A DNA stretch of 64,000 bases from an uncultured Bacilli bacterium. GTDB taxonomy: Bacteria > Bacillota_I > Bacilli_A > RF39 > UBA660. The translations under genes were made by a program, and so were the position numbers. The stretch spans positions 1-64,000 of the forward strand of contig CAKOMR010000001.1 of assembly GCA_934096705.1 (NCBI GenBank). Direction: 5' to 3'. This document shows, one piece after another, positions 45,065 to 54,600 of this stretch (within the stretch, counting starts at the first letter, position 1; every line of letters starts with the position of its first letter). Under the pieces are notes generated by a model. It searched no databases. It was not told where the DNA came from and was given only the letters and a program-made list of their open reading frames with translations.

Positions 45065-46034
45065 AATAAATAAAGATATCTATAAGAAGATATTTAGATT
45101 AATAAAAAAATATGATGAAATAGTTTTAGCAAGACACATTGGACCTGATCCTGATGCTGTAGCAAGTCAAATTGCTTTAAGAGATTCAATTCGTTTGACT
45201 TTTCCTAATAAAAGAGTTTATGCGGTTGGAGCTGGAGTAAGCAAATTTAGATATTTAGGCTCTTTAGATAAACCTGATTTTAATAGTTTAACTAATGCTT
45301 TATTAATTGTTTTAGATGTTCCAAACTTTTATAGAGTTGATGGTATAGATGATTTAGATTATAAAGAAATTATTAAAATAGATCATCATCCTAAAGAGGA
45401 TATTGAGGGAACTGTTGATTTTACATCAAGTGATTTTTCTTCAACATGTGAAATGGTTTCATATTTAATTTATGAGACAAAACTTATGATTGATAAAGAT
45501 GTAGCAGAAAAATTATTTTTAGGTATAGTTTCTGATAGTGAAAGATTTTTATTTAAAAATACCACAGTAGGAACATTTGAAATGGCTGCAAGGTTAATAA
45601 AAGACTTTAATTTAGATTTTACATCATTATATGCAAATCTATATCAAAAAAGTTTTAATGAATGTAAATTCGAAGCTTATATAATAAATAATCTAACTAT
45701 TACAGAAAACAAATTTGGCTATATTCTGATTGATAATAAAGTTATCGAAGAATATAAAGTTGACACTTCAGCAGCATCAGTATTAATTAATAATTTTAAT
45801 TTTATCGAAGAATTAAATTTATGGTGCTTCATTACTTATGATGAAAGAAATGAATTATATAAAGTTAATATTCGTTCTCGTGGACCTGTAATTAATGAGA
45901 TTGCTGGTAAGTATAATGGTGGTGGTCATAAATTCGCATCAGGTGCTAGAATATCTAAAAAAGAGGATGTTAAATTATTAATTAAAGATTTAGATGAAGA
46001 AGCAAAAAGATATCTTGCTAAAGAAGAAGCATAA
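45057..46034 (+). CDS. nrnA: DHH-family phosphoesterase, NrnA-like
   Basis: Likely nanoRNase/pAp phosphatase that degrades short oligoribonucleotides and recycles pAp. DHH domain: RHIGPDPDAVASQ, ALLIVLDVPN, IKIDHHPKED (the DHH motif near 110-112), DFSSTCEMV. The C-terminal DHHA1 domain contains NGGGHKFASGARI near 295-307. Length about 325 is in range. The start is taken as GTG 45057; a TTG at 45048 is also in frame, and neither has a strong ribosome site. It overlaps ackA and is followed directly by recX (TAATG overlap), so the three are co-transcribed. A related c-di-AMP phosphodiesterase role cannot be ruled out. Confidence 0.88.
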   Translation: MIKINKDIYKKIFRLIKKYDEIVLARHIGPDPDAVASQIALRDSIRLTFPNKRVYAVGAGVSKFRYLGSLDKPDFNSLTNALLIVLDVPNFYRVDGIDDLDYKEIIKIDHHPKEDIEGTVDFTSSDFSSTCEMVSYLIYETKLMIDKDVAEKLFLGIVSDSERFLFKNTTVGTFEMAARLIKDFNLDFTSLYANLYQKSFNECKFEAYIINNLTITENKFGYILIDNKVIEEYKVDTSAASVLINNFNFIEELNLWCFITYDERNELYKVNIRSRGPVINEIAGKYNGGGHKFASGARISKKEDVKLLIKDLDEEAKRYLAKEEA

Positions 46035-46765
46035 TGAAGGTAGAAAATATTAAACTAAATAAAAATGGTAAGTATGAAGTAACTATTAACAATGAAAAAT
46101 ATAAGTTATATCAGGATGTAGTTATAAAATACTTACTTTTTTCAAAAAAAGATGTTGATGAAAAATTATTAGAACAAATAAAAGAAGATAATCTTTTTTA
46201 TGAAAACTATTATAAAATCATAAAGTTTATTAATGTAAAACTTCGCACAGAAAATGAAATTAGAAAAAAATTAAATACTTTAAATGTATTAAAAAAAGAG
46301 CAAGATAGTATAATTGAACTTATAAAAAAACAAGGGTATTTAAACGATGAAATATATATTAAGTCTTATATTAACGATAAATTGAATTTATCTTATGAAG
46401 GTCCAATAAAAATTAAAAATTATCTTTTGAAAAATGACTTTGATGATGCAAATATTTCAAGATATTTAGATTTTGATAATGAGTTTTGGAAAGAAAGAAT
46501 AGATAAGATAATAAATAAAAAAGTGAAAACTAATAAAAACTATTCAAAGAAAATGCTAATACAAAAACTATCTATTGAATTAAATAATTTAGGTTATCCA
46601 AAGGATATGTATAATACGCTTTTAAATAATATTTCATTTGATGATGATTATATTTATGAAAAAGAATATAATAAAATTTATAATAAACTAATAAAAAAAT
46701 ATCCTGAAGATAAAGCAAAATTATTAACTAAACAAAAGTTATATTTAAAGGGTTTTTGTAAATAA
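46034..46765 (+). CDS. recX: Regulatory protein RecX
   Basis: Binds RecA filaments and limits or tunes recombination. Built from repeated three-helix units, with the typical lines KFINVKLRTENEIRKKL, IIELIKKQGYLNDEIYIKSYI and LSYEGPIKIKNYLLKNDF. Length 243 is within the range for Firmicutes RecX. The ATG is the last base of the preceding stop plus two (TAATG), so translation is coupled to the DHH gene. No recA is in the window. Confidence 0.9.
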   Translation: MKVENIKLNKNGKYEVTINNEKYKLYQDVVIKYLLFSKKDVDEKLLEQIKEDNLFYENYYKIIKFINVKLRTENEIRKKLNTLNVLKKEQDSIIELIKKQGYLNDEIYIKSYINDKLNLSYEGPIKIKNYLLKNDFDDANISRYLDFDNEFWKERIDKIINKKVKTNKNYSKKMLIQKLSIELNNLGYPKDMYNTLLNNISFDDDYIYEKEYNKIYNKLIKKYPEDKAKLLTKQKLYLKGFCK

Positions 46766-46795
46766 AAAAATATCGGTTCTTCGCCGATATTTTAT
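46763..46795. terminator. Bidirectional terminator between recX and prsA
   Basis: AAATATCGG (46768-46776) and CCGATATTT (46784-46792), with A and T tracts on the two sides. It covers the stop codons of the two converging genes. Confidence 0.88.
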
Positions 46796-47820
46796 TTTGA
46801 AGTATTTTGCTGTGTTAATGAAGCTAAAGTATTAGCAATATAGTTTGAATATTGTGTAGCAAGTGTGCTATCTTGAATTTCCATACCCATTTGTTTACGA
46901 TAATGCTGTAAAGCATTTACTGAAATTGTACTATCTTTTTCGACTTTTTCATTTGCTAATGTTTCAATAATTTCATCTTTAACATCTTTTAAATCTTTTT
47001 TATCATAAGTTTTATTACGCATAATTACATGATAACCAAGTTCTGTTTTAACAACTTTTGTATAATAAGTATTATCTTTTAAAGTGTAAGCTGCATTTAC
47101 TAATTCAGTATATTTGTCTCCTAAAGAAGTTTTACTTACTTCTCCTAAAGAACCACCTTTTTCTTTTGTAGATTCATCTTGAGAATATTTTTTAGCAAGC
47201 TCTGAGAATGCATCAGCAACTGATTTACCATTATTAATTTCATTTTTTAATTCAGTAATAATATCATTTGCTTTCTTTTCAGCGTCTTCTTCAGCTTTTT
47301 TCTTTTCATCATCAGTCATTTTATCAGTTACTTCAGGAGTAATAAGAATATGACTGATTTCAATGTCACTATCCATAGATTTATAATATTTTTCTATATC
47401 TTTATCAGAAATTTGACTTTTTGCATATTCATTCATTGCGTATGATTGCATGTAATTTAAATATATTTGATTTTGATATTCATCTAAAGTTGCAAATCCA
47501 TAGTATTGTTGAATAGTTTGTAAAAGTTCATCATCACTTTTATAATTTCCTTTTAAAGCTTTCATATAACTTTCACTAGATTTTTTGGCTTTGTCAATAT
47601 TATCTGGAAAAGTTTCCTCTAATACTTTTTTATCAATCATATTCATTAATACTGATAGGGCGTATTTTTCTTTAATTTCATTATATAAATCATCAACGCT
47701 TATTTTTTCACCGTTATTGAAACTTACTACTGCATCCTTTCCATTTTCTAATTTTGGTACTTTACCACAACCTGTAAGAAGTAGGGCAAATGCCATAAGA
47801 CCAATTATTTTCTTTTTCAT
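46792..47820 (-). CDS. prsA: PrsA-like foldase lipoprotein
   Basis: Extracytoplasmic peptidyl-prolyl isomerase that helps fold exported proteins. Lipobox LLTGC lies at about residues 15-19, ahead of a SurA-like N-terminal helical region. The parvulin domain starts near DIEISHILITPE (about 150), with AFSELAKKYSQDESTKEKGGSLG and ELGYHVIMRNKTYDKKD. It is about 342 residues. The start at 47820 is chosen because GGAGGT overlaps the upstream ATG at 47832. With the cyclophilin lipoprotein it suggests active protein export, which fits the large secreted protease. Single gene. Confidence 0.92.
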   Translation of the reverse strand: MKKKIIGLMAFALLLTGCGKVPKLENGKDAVVSFNNGEKISVDDLYNEIKEKYALSVLMNMIDKKVLEETFPDNIDKAKKSSESYMKALKGNYKSDDELLQTIQQYYGFATLDEYQNQIYLNYMQSYAMNEYAKSQISDKDIEKYYKSMDSDIEISHILITPEVTDKMTDDEKKKAEEDAEKKANDIITELKNEINNGKSVADAFSELAKKYSQDESTKEKGGSLGEVSKTSLGDKYTELVNAAYTLKDNTYYTKVVKTELGYHVIMRNKTYDKKDLKDVKDEIIETLANEKVEKDSTISVNALQHYRKQMGMEIQDSTLATQYSNYIANTLASLTQQNTSK

Positions 47821-47939
47821 CTTTACCTCCATAACGATATTATAGCAATTTAGAAACTAAAATACAATTATTTTTGAAAAGTAGCAAAATTAAAGATTTA
47901 GCATTTAATATTATGAAAAGACAAAAAGGAGGAATTTAT

Positions 47940-48029
47940 ATGAATCATTGTTGTTCAGGCAACCTTGGAGCTGCGATTATATTAGTATTATTTATACTTT
48001 TAATAATCATAGTTGGTGCCTATATATAG
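47940..48029 (+). CDS. Tiny transmembrane protein, YjcZ-like
   Basis: 29 residues. A Cys pair (NHCCSG) is followed by Gly and then a hydrophobic helix (AAIILVLFILLIIIVGAYI). The pattern GxxxxIxVLFILLIIxG closely matches the tiny YjcZ/'tiny_TM' proteins of Bacillus, several of which are sporulation-associated. A perfect AAGGAGG lies 7 bases before the ATG, strong support for such a short gene. Forms a pair with the next tiny gene. The YjcZ link is by eye and needs a profile search. Confidence 0.72.
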   Translation: MNHCCSGNLGAAIILVLFILLIIIVGAYI

Positions 48030-48038
48030 GAGGTAAAA

Positions 48039-48161
48039 ATGAGTTGCTGTAATAAAAAAAATCCACCTGAAGCATCTTGCTCAAATGGATTTAATAATTA
48101 TTTCTTTATCGTACTAATTCTTTATATCTTACTTGCTATAATTATAGGACCAATAATCTAA
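48039..48161 (+). CDS. Second tiny transmembrane protein
   Basis: 40 residues. Starts with CC and a Lys-rich stretch (MSCCNKKNPP), has a third Cys, then a helix of the same design as its neighbour (FNNYFFIVLILYILLAIIIG). GGAGGT overlaps the stop of the previous gene and is suitably placed. Likely co-transcribed with the 29-residue gene; a terminator follows. The shared Cys-Cys start and tail helix suggest duplicated or cooperating proteins. Confidence 0.7.
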   Translation: MSCCNKKNPPEASCSNGFNNYFFIVLILYILLAIIIGPII

Positions 48162-48164
48162 AGG

Positions 48165-48190
48165 GAAAAAGGTAAAACTTTTTCTTTTTT
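48165..48190 (+). terminator. Terminator of the tiny-gene pair
   Basis: GAAAAAG (48165-48171) and CTTTTTC (48178-48184), then T6. Confidence 0.75.
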
Positions 48191-49436
48191 ATTGTGGACT
48201 TTTAACATTTATATTGTCATTTAAAGAAGTAAGAATCTTTTTATAATCTTCATATATTTTTAAATAATCTGGGTTATATTTTTCACTCATTTTGCTAAAA
48301 GGTATAACCTCATAGTTTTTATGATTTTTATTATATGTATATGTTAAATCAGCTCCGAGATTGTCAATTTTTATTTCACTATGGCCATCTTCATATATTG
48401 TTTTTGTTATGTCCATTGATGCAAGTACTCCTACGATACCTTTGTAGCCAATACTATTAATTAAGTCTCCTTGGTTTGATATAAAGTTTCCAAGAGAATA
48501 GAAAACAACTGTATTACCAATTATATCAAATGGTTGAAGACAGTGAGAATATGTTCCAAGGACAATATCAACTCCTAAAGAGGCTAGATAATTGGCAATT
48601 TCTTTATTGGCTGCAGTGGGAACAGTTTCGTATTCGCTTGATGATTTATGCCAGTGCATTGCCACAATTACAACATCAACTTTCTTTTTAAGTTCTTCAA
48701 CTTCTTTTTTAACAGTTTCCTTGTCATATAAATCTAATTTATAAGAAATATTTTTTACAGAATTATCTAAACCGTTTAATGTATTTGTATAATTTAAAAA
48801 ACCATACTTTATACCATTAACTTCTCCGGTATTATATTTATTTTCTTTAGTTTCATCTTCATTAAATCCATCAAAGACAACGTTTTTAGTTTTCCAATAA
48901 TTATATGAATTAGTTAAACAAGTATCACTTTCAAATGTGCAATCTGCACTATGATTCGAAGCAAGAGATACAATATTAAATCCAGCATCAACCATAGCAT
49001 CTCCGAATTCTGAAGGAGAGTTAAAATATGGATAAGAACAATAACCTAAAAATGCGGTTTTACAAGTACTTAAGTTAAATCTATTTGTAAGTCTTCCTCC
49101 GAAAACAGTTTCTTGATTATAATAGGCTAAATCGTAACTTTTAATTATATCTTTAACCATAGATAAATCATCATTAAAATCAAATGAATCAGTTTTGCTA
49201 TCATAAGCATCTAAATAAAGAGAATTATGAAGAAGAGCATCACCTGTTGCTACTAAAGAAATTTTTTTAGTAATAGGGTATGTAACTTTGTTTTCATTAA
49301 TAGTTTTATTAATATTTAAAATATCTTTATTAGTATTAGATTTATAGTACTTCCATCCAAATACACATGCTATTATAACTAGTAGTGTAGAAAATATAAT
49401 TCTTATTTTCTTTTTAAATTTTCTTTTCTTCTTCAT
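48189..49436 (-). CDS. CapA-family (PGA_cap) metallophosphoesterase-like protein
   Basis: 415 residues. One N-terminal transmembrane helix (about 10-28) leads to an extracytoplasmic CapA domain: SLVATGDALLHNSLY, then VSLASNHSADC, GFLNYTNTLNG, VIVAMHWHKSSSEYET, IVLGTYSHCLQPFDI and VVFYSLGNFISNQGDL. These match the conserved Asp, His and Asn metal ligands of the calcineurin-like CapA fold. Bacillus CapA takes part in poly-gamma-glutamate export, but no capB or capC is near, so the substrate here is uncertain. It overlaps the HIT gene by 23 bases. Confidence 0.88.
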   Translation of the reverse strand: MKKKRKFKKKIRIIFSTLLVIIACVFGWKYYKSNTNKDILNINKTINENKVTYPITKKISLVATGDALLHNSLYLDAYDSKTDSFDFNDDLSMVKDIIKSYDLAYYNQETVFGGRLTNRFNLSTCKTAFLGYCSYPYFNSPSEFGDAMVDAGFNIVSLASNHSADCTFESDTCLTNSYNYWKTKNVVFDGFNEDETKENKYNTGEVNGIKYGFLNYTNTLNGLDNSVKNISYKLDLYDKETVKKEVEELKKKVDVVIVAMHWHKSSSEYETVPTAANKEIANYLASLGVDIVLGTYSHCLQPFDIIGNTVVFYSLGNFISNQGDLINSIGYKGIVGVLASMDITKTIYEDGHSEIKIDNLGADLTYTYNKNHKNYEVIPFSKMSEKYNPDYLKIYEDYKKILTSLNDNINVKSPQ

Positions 49437-49803
49437 TTAGACCTTCCATTATTAATTTATATACTTCTTCTACATTTTTAGAAGGTTTAACATTATAATT
49501 TGGCATTACATGAAGATGTAAATGCTTAATTTCTTGTTTTGTACCATAATTTATAGAAAATGAGCATCCAGTTTCATTTAACACTTTCATATCTATTAAT
49601 GCATATTTTTTGGCTACATCAAACATATGAGTTAAAACATCATTTGGAACGTCCATAATTGTTTCATAATGATTTTTGGATATTACAAGTAAATGCCCGT
49701 CACAAATAGGGAATTTATCCATTATTACTACTACCATATCATCTTCAAAAATAGTTAGTCTTTCATTTTTATTTTCTGCAATTTTACAAAATAAACAATT
49801 CAT
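49414..49803 (-). CDS. HIT-family nucleotide-binding hydrolase
   Basis: 129 residues. N-terminal CLFCKIAE with the Cys pair and the catalytic HLHLHVMP (near 94-101) identify a HIT (histidine triad) protein. Conserved FPICDGHLLVISKNHYETIM is also present. These enzymes hydrolyse adenosine phosphoramidates or dinucleoside polyphosphates. A short charged C-terminus overlaps the next gene, which encodes the CapA-like protein. Promoter with extended -10 lies within the end of the HerA-like gene. Confidence 0.93.
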   Translation of the reverse strand: MNCLFCKIAENKNERLTIFEDDMVVVIMDKFPICDGHLLVISKNHYETIMDVPNDVLTHMFDVAKKYALIDMKVLNETGCSFSINYGTKQEIKHLHLHVMPNYNVKPSKNVEEVYKLIMEGLNEEEKKI

Positions 49804-49820
49804 TCTTTCACCTCATAGTT

Positions 49821-49829
49821 AGTATATCA
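49821..49829 (-). promoter_or_regulatory. Extended -10 promoter of the HIT-capA operon
   Basis: Minus-strand TGATATACT, overlapping the gap after the HerA-like gene. Confidence 0.5.
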
Positions 49830-49830
49830 T

Positions 49831-51579
49831 TTAATTAAACCAAACTCTAGATAAATCAACATTAGCACTTTTAGGAGCAGGGTTAGGGTATTCAAATTCA
49901 ATTAAAAGTGGCATTTTAAATGCAGTACCAAAGGCAATCCCATTACCAGGAACAATTGATTTCATCTTTTCTATTGATTCATTTGTTATAAAAGGAACAA
50001 CATTTTTAATATAATTAATATCAGTTGGATGATTCATTTTAAAAATTAGAAAGTTATTGCATTGACTAAGTGTTGTTTCAGATATTTCAGAAGGCCTTTG
50101 AGAAATTAAACCAAGTAAAATACCATATTTTCTACCTTCTTTAGCAATTCTTTCAAATATATTATAACCTAAAACATCAGTATCAGTATCATTTTGAACA
50201 TATCTATGTGCTTCTTCGATAATAATATTAAATGGTACAGAACCACGATTTTTTAAACTAGTTACATAGTTAAATATAAGTTTTGAATAAATTTTAACTA
50301 AAGCTTTACCAAATCTTTCTGTAACATAATTTATATTAAAGTTAATAATTTGCGCCTTTTGACCATTTATTGTGTGGGTAATTTTATCAATATATTTCTC
50401 AAGACTAATATATTCTTTACAATTAAAATATTCTTTATTATCACTATTTAAAATTGAATCCATTCTTACTTTTAAAATGTTCATAGTATTAAAAACACTA
50501 TCATTTTTCCAAATTCCTTCATCAATTAACGCAAAATCTAACGCGTTTGACACATCTTGCATTGTAAACGGAACAGTGCCATCAGGTAAAGCAAATGTAA
50601 CTTCATCTGCAATAAACTTTTGTAAAAAGTCAGTTACTTGTTCAATAGCATTAATTTTATTGTGATCATCAACTCTCATACATTGTCTTAAAGTACGGTA
50701 GTAACCTGGTTCATTGATTTGACTTTCAAGGTTTATTTCAGGGGTATGAGTTTTAGTTAGTACGCCAACAAATTGATCTCTTATTTGAGGGCCTGGTCTT
50801 CCACTTATTAAAATATCTAACAAAGCTTTAGCTAGAATTGTATTTTTATAACTCTTAATTTTTTCATCATTATTTATAAATAAATTGACATATCTTAAAG
50901 TTTTTTCAATTAAACTTAATTGTGCTTTATCATTTGCCTCAAGAAGTAATGCATACTCATCAATTCCAAGAAGCCAAGGTGGCAATAAAAGTTTTTCTGC
51001 AGGACTATTTAAATCTGTAGTAAAAGTTTTATAAGCAAAGTTAAGTTCTTTATTTAAATAATCAAAAGCACTTTCATATTCACCATAAGCATCGAAAATA
51101 ACAATATTTGGTGCTGAATTCATGTTTTTTGTAGCCATTAAATTTTGAATAATTCTTGTAAATGCACAACTTTTACCACTACCAGAAGAACCAAAAATAG
51201 CAAAATGAGCACCAAATAAATTATTTATGTCTGCTGTTATATTTACATTATCATAAAATGGACTTTTACCCATAAGTAGGGCATTACGTTTAAAACCTAC
51301 TATATTTTGAACATAATCATAATTAAGTAAATAAATCACAGAAGAAAATGATGGTTTTTGATCAAAGCCATAAATAAATTCATTATTAACAATTTTACCT
51401 AATATATTAACTTTACATCCTGTTAAAGAAAGCTCTATAATTTCGCCAACAAATGATTTTTGATTATCTTTAATTAAAACGTATAAGTTAATTAAGTTGG
51501 GTGTTTTTTTTATATCAATTGCAAGTTTAACATATATTGTATTATTTATAATTTGTTCGATCGTTCCTATCATAGCCAA
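49831..51579 (-). CDS. HerA-like hexameric ATPase
   Basis: 582 residues. An N-terminal beta-barrel-like domain (about 1-95; IGTIEQIINNTIYVKL) is followed by the RecA-like motor: Walker A FGSSGSGKS (about 128-136), NIVIFDAYGEYESAF (Walker B region), and a later PFNIIIEEAHRYVQ (near 470) and GLISQRPSEIS, typical of HerA/FtsK-type translocases and DUF87 proteins. HerA in archaea works with the NurA nuclease in DNA end resection; a nurA gene is not seen beside it. Bacterial relatives often act alone or in defence systems. Neighbours (HIT, CapA) give no clue. Confidence 0.85.
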   Translation of the reverse strand: MAMIGTIEQIINNTIYVKLAIDIKKTPNLINLYVLIKDNQKSFVGEIIELSLTGCKVNILGKIVNNEFIYGFDQKPSFSSVIYLLNYDYVQNIVGFKRNALLMGKSPFYDNVNITADINNLFGAHFAIFGSSGSGKSCAFTRIIQNLMATKNMNSAPNIVIFDAYGEYESAFDYLNKELNFAYKTFTTDLNSPAEKLLLPPWLLGIDEYALLLEANDKAQLSLIEKTLRYVNLFINNDEKIKSYKNTILAKALLDILISGRPGPQIRDQFVGVLTKTHTPEINLESQINEPGYYRTLRQCMRVDDHNKINAIEQVTDFLQKFIADEVTFALPDGTVPFTMQDVSNALDFALIDEGIWKNDSVFNTMNILKVRMDSILNSDNKEYFNCKEYISLEKYIDKITHTINGQKAQIINFNINYVTERFGKALVKIYSKLIFNYVTSLKNRGSVPFNIIIEEAHRYVQNDTDTDVLGYNIFERIAKEGRKYGILLGLISQRPSEISETTLSQCNNFLIFKMNHPTDINYIKNVVPFITNESIEKMKSIVPGNGIAFGTAFKMPLLIEFEYPNPAPKSANVDLSRVWFN

Positions 51580-51684
51580 CCTCTATTCTATAAATATTAT
51601 AACATCTAAAATATTCATTTACAATTATAGATTTTTGCCAATTTTTATGATACTATTTTAATAGTAGAAGAAAGTAGGTAGTTT

Positions 51685-54600
51685 GTGAGAAGTCGTGTTA
51701 AAAAAATAGCTTTAATTTTTAGTGTAGTTTTAATTATGGGAGTTTTAACTTTATTTAAATATCTTAATTCAAATAAAATAGAAAGAATTTTAAAATCTGA
51801 AAGTTATAATTATTTACCTTTAGAGGCTAAAAAATATATTGAGGATGTATATAATGAAACTGGCAAAGTTTTACTTACTGAAAAAAATAAAAAAGAAAAT
51901 ACGCCTTATTTAAATCCTACATTTATTGCTTATTTAACATTATCTGAAGAAGAAAAGAGCAAAGAAAGCGTTATACCAAGTTTTGAGGTAGTGGATTTTG
52001 TATCTAATGACACTCAAATTACTGACGAATTACCTACAAAATTTGATGCTAGAGATTATAATGGTAAAAATTATATAACAGAAATGAAAAATCAATATAG
52101 TACAGGACTATGCTGGGCTTTTGCAAGTTTGGAACAGATTGAAAGCTATTTAATGTTTACTCAAAATAAACCTTATGATGAAAATAGTGAAATTTTTTCA
52201 ATAAGACAAATGGATTATGCTACTTCATTAAGTGGTATTAAAAATTATACAAATGAAAATGGTTATAGAGATTTAACAAGTGGTGGAAACTATTATATGT
52301 CTTCATTAGCTATGTCTAATGGAATTACTATTGTAAATGATGAGAAAATGCCATTTAATTCAAGTACTGATAAAAAAGAACTTTATGAAGTATTAAATTA
52401 TGAAAATTCACTATATGAAGTAAATGGGACTATAGATATTCCAATAATTAATTCAAGTTCTACAGATAAAGATAAAGAAAATTATGTAAAAACAATAAAA
52501 TCAAATATTTTGAAATATGGCAGTGCTTATGTTGCAACCGGTTCTCCTCAAGGATCATGTGGAACTTATAATAATGATGAAAGTAGTTATGTAATAAGAA
52601 ATGATAAATGTGCGTATAATTCAAATTATGGTGCTCATGCAATGCAAATTATTGGCTGGGATGATGAGTATAAATATTCATTTTGCTCAAATGGTTCAAA
52701 TCATATGCCATATTCTGATAGTTGTCCAGATAACTATAGTTTAGTAAGTGGTACAGGAGCCTGGTTACTTAGAAATTCTTGGGGAACCGATGATAGTATA
52801 AAAGAATTTCAATATGTATACTTAACTTTTGATTCTCAAAATATAGGTGTAAATTTTGCTACAAAAATCTCTAAAATGGCTGAGCGAAACTGGGATAATA
52901 ATTATCATGGTAATTTATGGAAAACCTCTGGAAGTGATAGTCTTTTATCAGTAGAATCAACTTTTTTAAAAAAGATTAACTCTAATGAAAAAATAGAAAA
53001 AATTAAGTTTTATACCATGGGACAAAATGGTAAGTATACATTATATATAAAATCAGATAATTTAGATTATACGTATAATAAAGAAATTACAACTGATTTA
53101 CCAGGAATATATACAGTGGATTTAAGTAGTGAAAATATTACTATTACAGGAAATAAATTTACTGTTACTATAAAAAGTACTAACGATGTATATTTATTAA
53201 GAGATTCTATTTCTGTATTTACATCAAATGTGGATAAAACTCCAGTTATACAAACAAGTAACATTGATGTAAGCGAAGTTTTAAAAATAAGTGATGGAAA
53301 TTATAAATATTTTATATATTCAGAAACAAAAAATATTGCTTCAAATGAAATAATCGATTATAAATTATTAAAAGATAATACAGATTATAGTGGTTATATA
53401 GTTAAATTAGAAAATAATGTAGTGGCTGAAAATAATATTAATGCATCAATGATTTTGAATAAAGATATTCCAGTTGGAAATTATACATTAAAAATTTCAT
53501 ATGATAATTATTCTTTTGATATAATTCTAACTGTTCCAGAGATTAAAACACTTCTTGGAAGTGGTACAGAAACTGATCCTTATCAGATATATACTGAAGA
53601 AGATTTAAAACAAATACATTATTTATTAGATAAATATTTTGTAATAAAAAATGATATAACTTTAACAGAAAATTGGGAACCTATTGGTAGTAAAAATAAT
53701 CCTTTTAGAGGTTCAATAGATGGCGAAAATCATACTATATATAATTTGAATATCGATAGCAATTCTTCATCAGCAGTAGGTTTTATTGGTTATTATAATC
53801 CTAAATTTAATTTCGATTATTATGATGAAAATATAAATTACAAATCATATAGAGAAAAAAGTTATGTAAAAAATATTAATTTCAGTAATGCTAGTATTTC
53901 AAATAGTGGACCTGCGGGAATATTAATTGGTATGCTACTATATGATTCTTCCTATGTAAAGGAAAGTGGAAAATTTAATTCAATGATGCATATAGAAGCT
54001 TCAAAATTTACGATTGATAATGTTTACTTTAAAGGTGGTAGCGTAAAATCTAAAATAGGGGATGCCGGAGTTATTGTGGCTAATGTTGATATAGTTCCAA
54101 TTTCATATCAAACTCCATATTTAAATATTAATAAGGTTTTTTCTTCAACGGAAATAATTGGTTATAATTCCGGAGGACTTATTGGCTATGTAAATGATAG
54201 CTACAGAAGTGGAACGGGCATAATGCTCCAAATACAGATGACCAACATTCAAAATTCTGGAATAATAAATGTAAAAGAAAACGGATTTGAATATGATGAA
54301 AATAAAAGATTTTCTCCTGTAATTGGTTATATTAATAATAATGCAAATCTTAGTATAGAAAATTTTATTATAAATAGTTCATTTAATGATCCAAAATATT
54401 TTTCAAATTATAAAGAATATAATAAATTATATGGATTAATAGGTTATTCCTCAAATCAATATATTCAGGTTAAAAATGGCTATTATTTAACCAAGAAATA
54501 TACTTATGATAATTATTATATTAAACAAATATCCACTACGGCAGATAAAATACTTGATAAAACTCTTTATTCTGAGTGGACTGACTTTGATGATAACTGG

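Noticed and set aside
47874..47911. Housekeeping promoter for the tiny-gene pair
   Set aside because: TTGAAA and TAATAT are 26 bases apart, too far for a normal promoter.
52460..52642. His-rich minus-strand frame
   Set aside because: Lies inside the protease gene; the composition is what an AT-rich coding strand gives in reverse.
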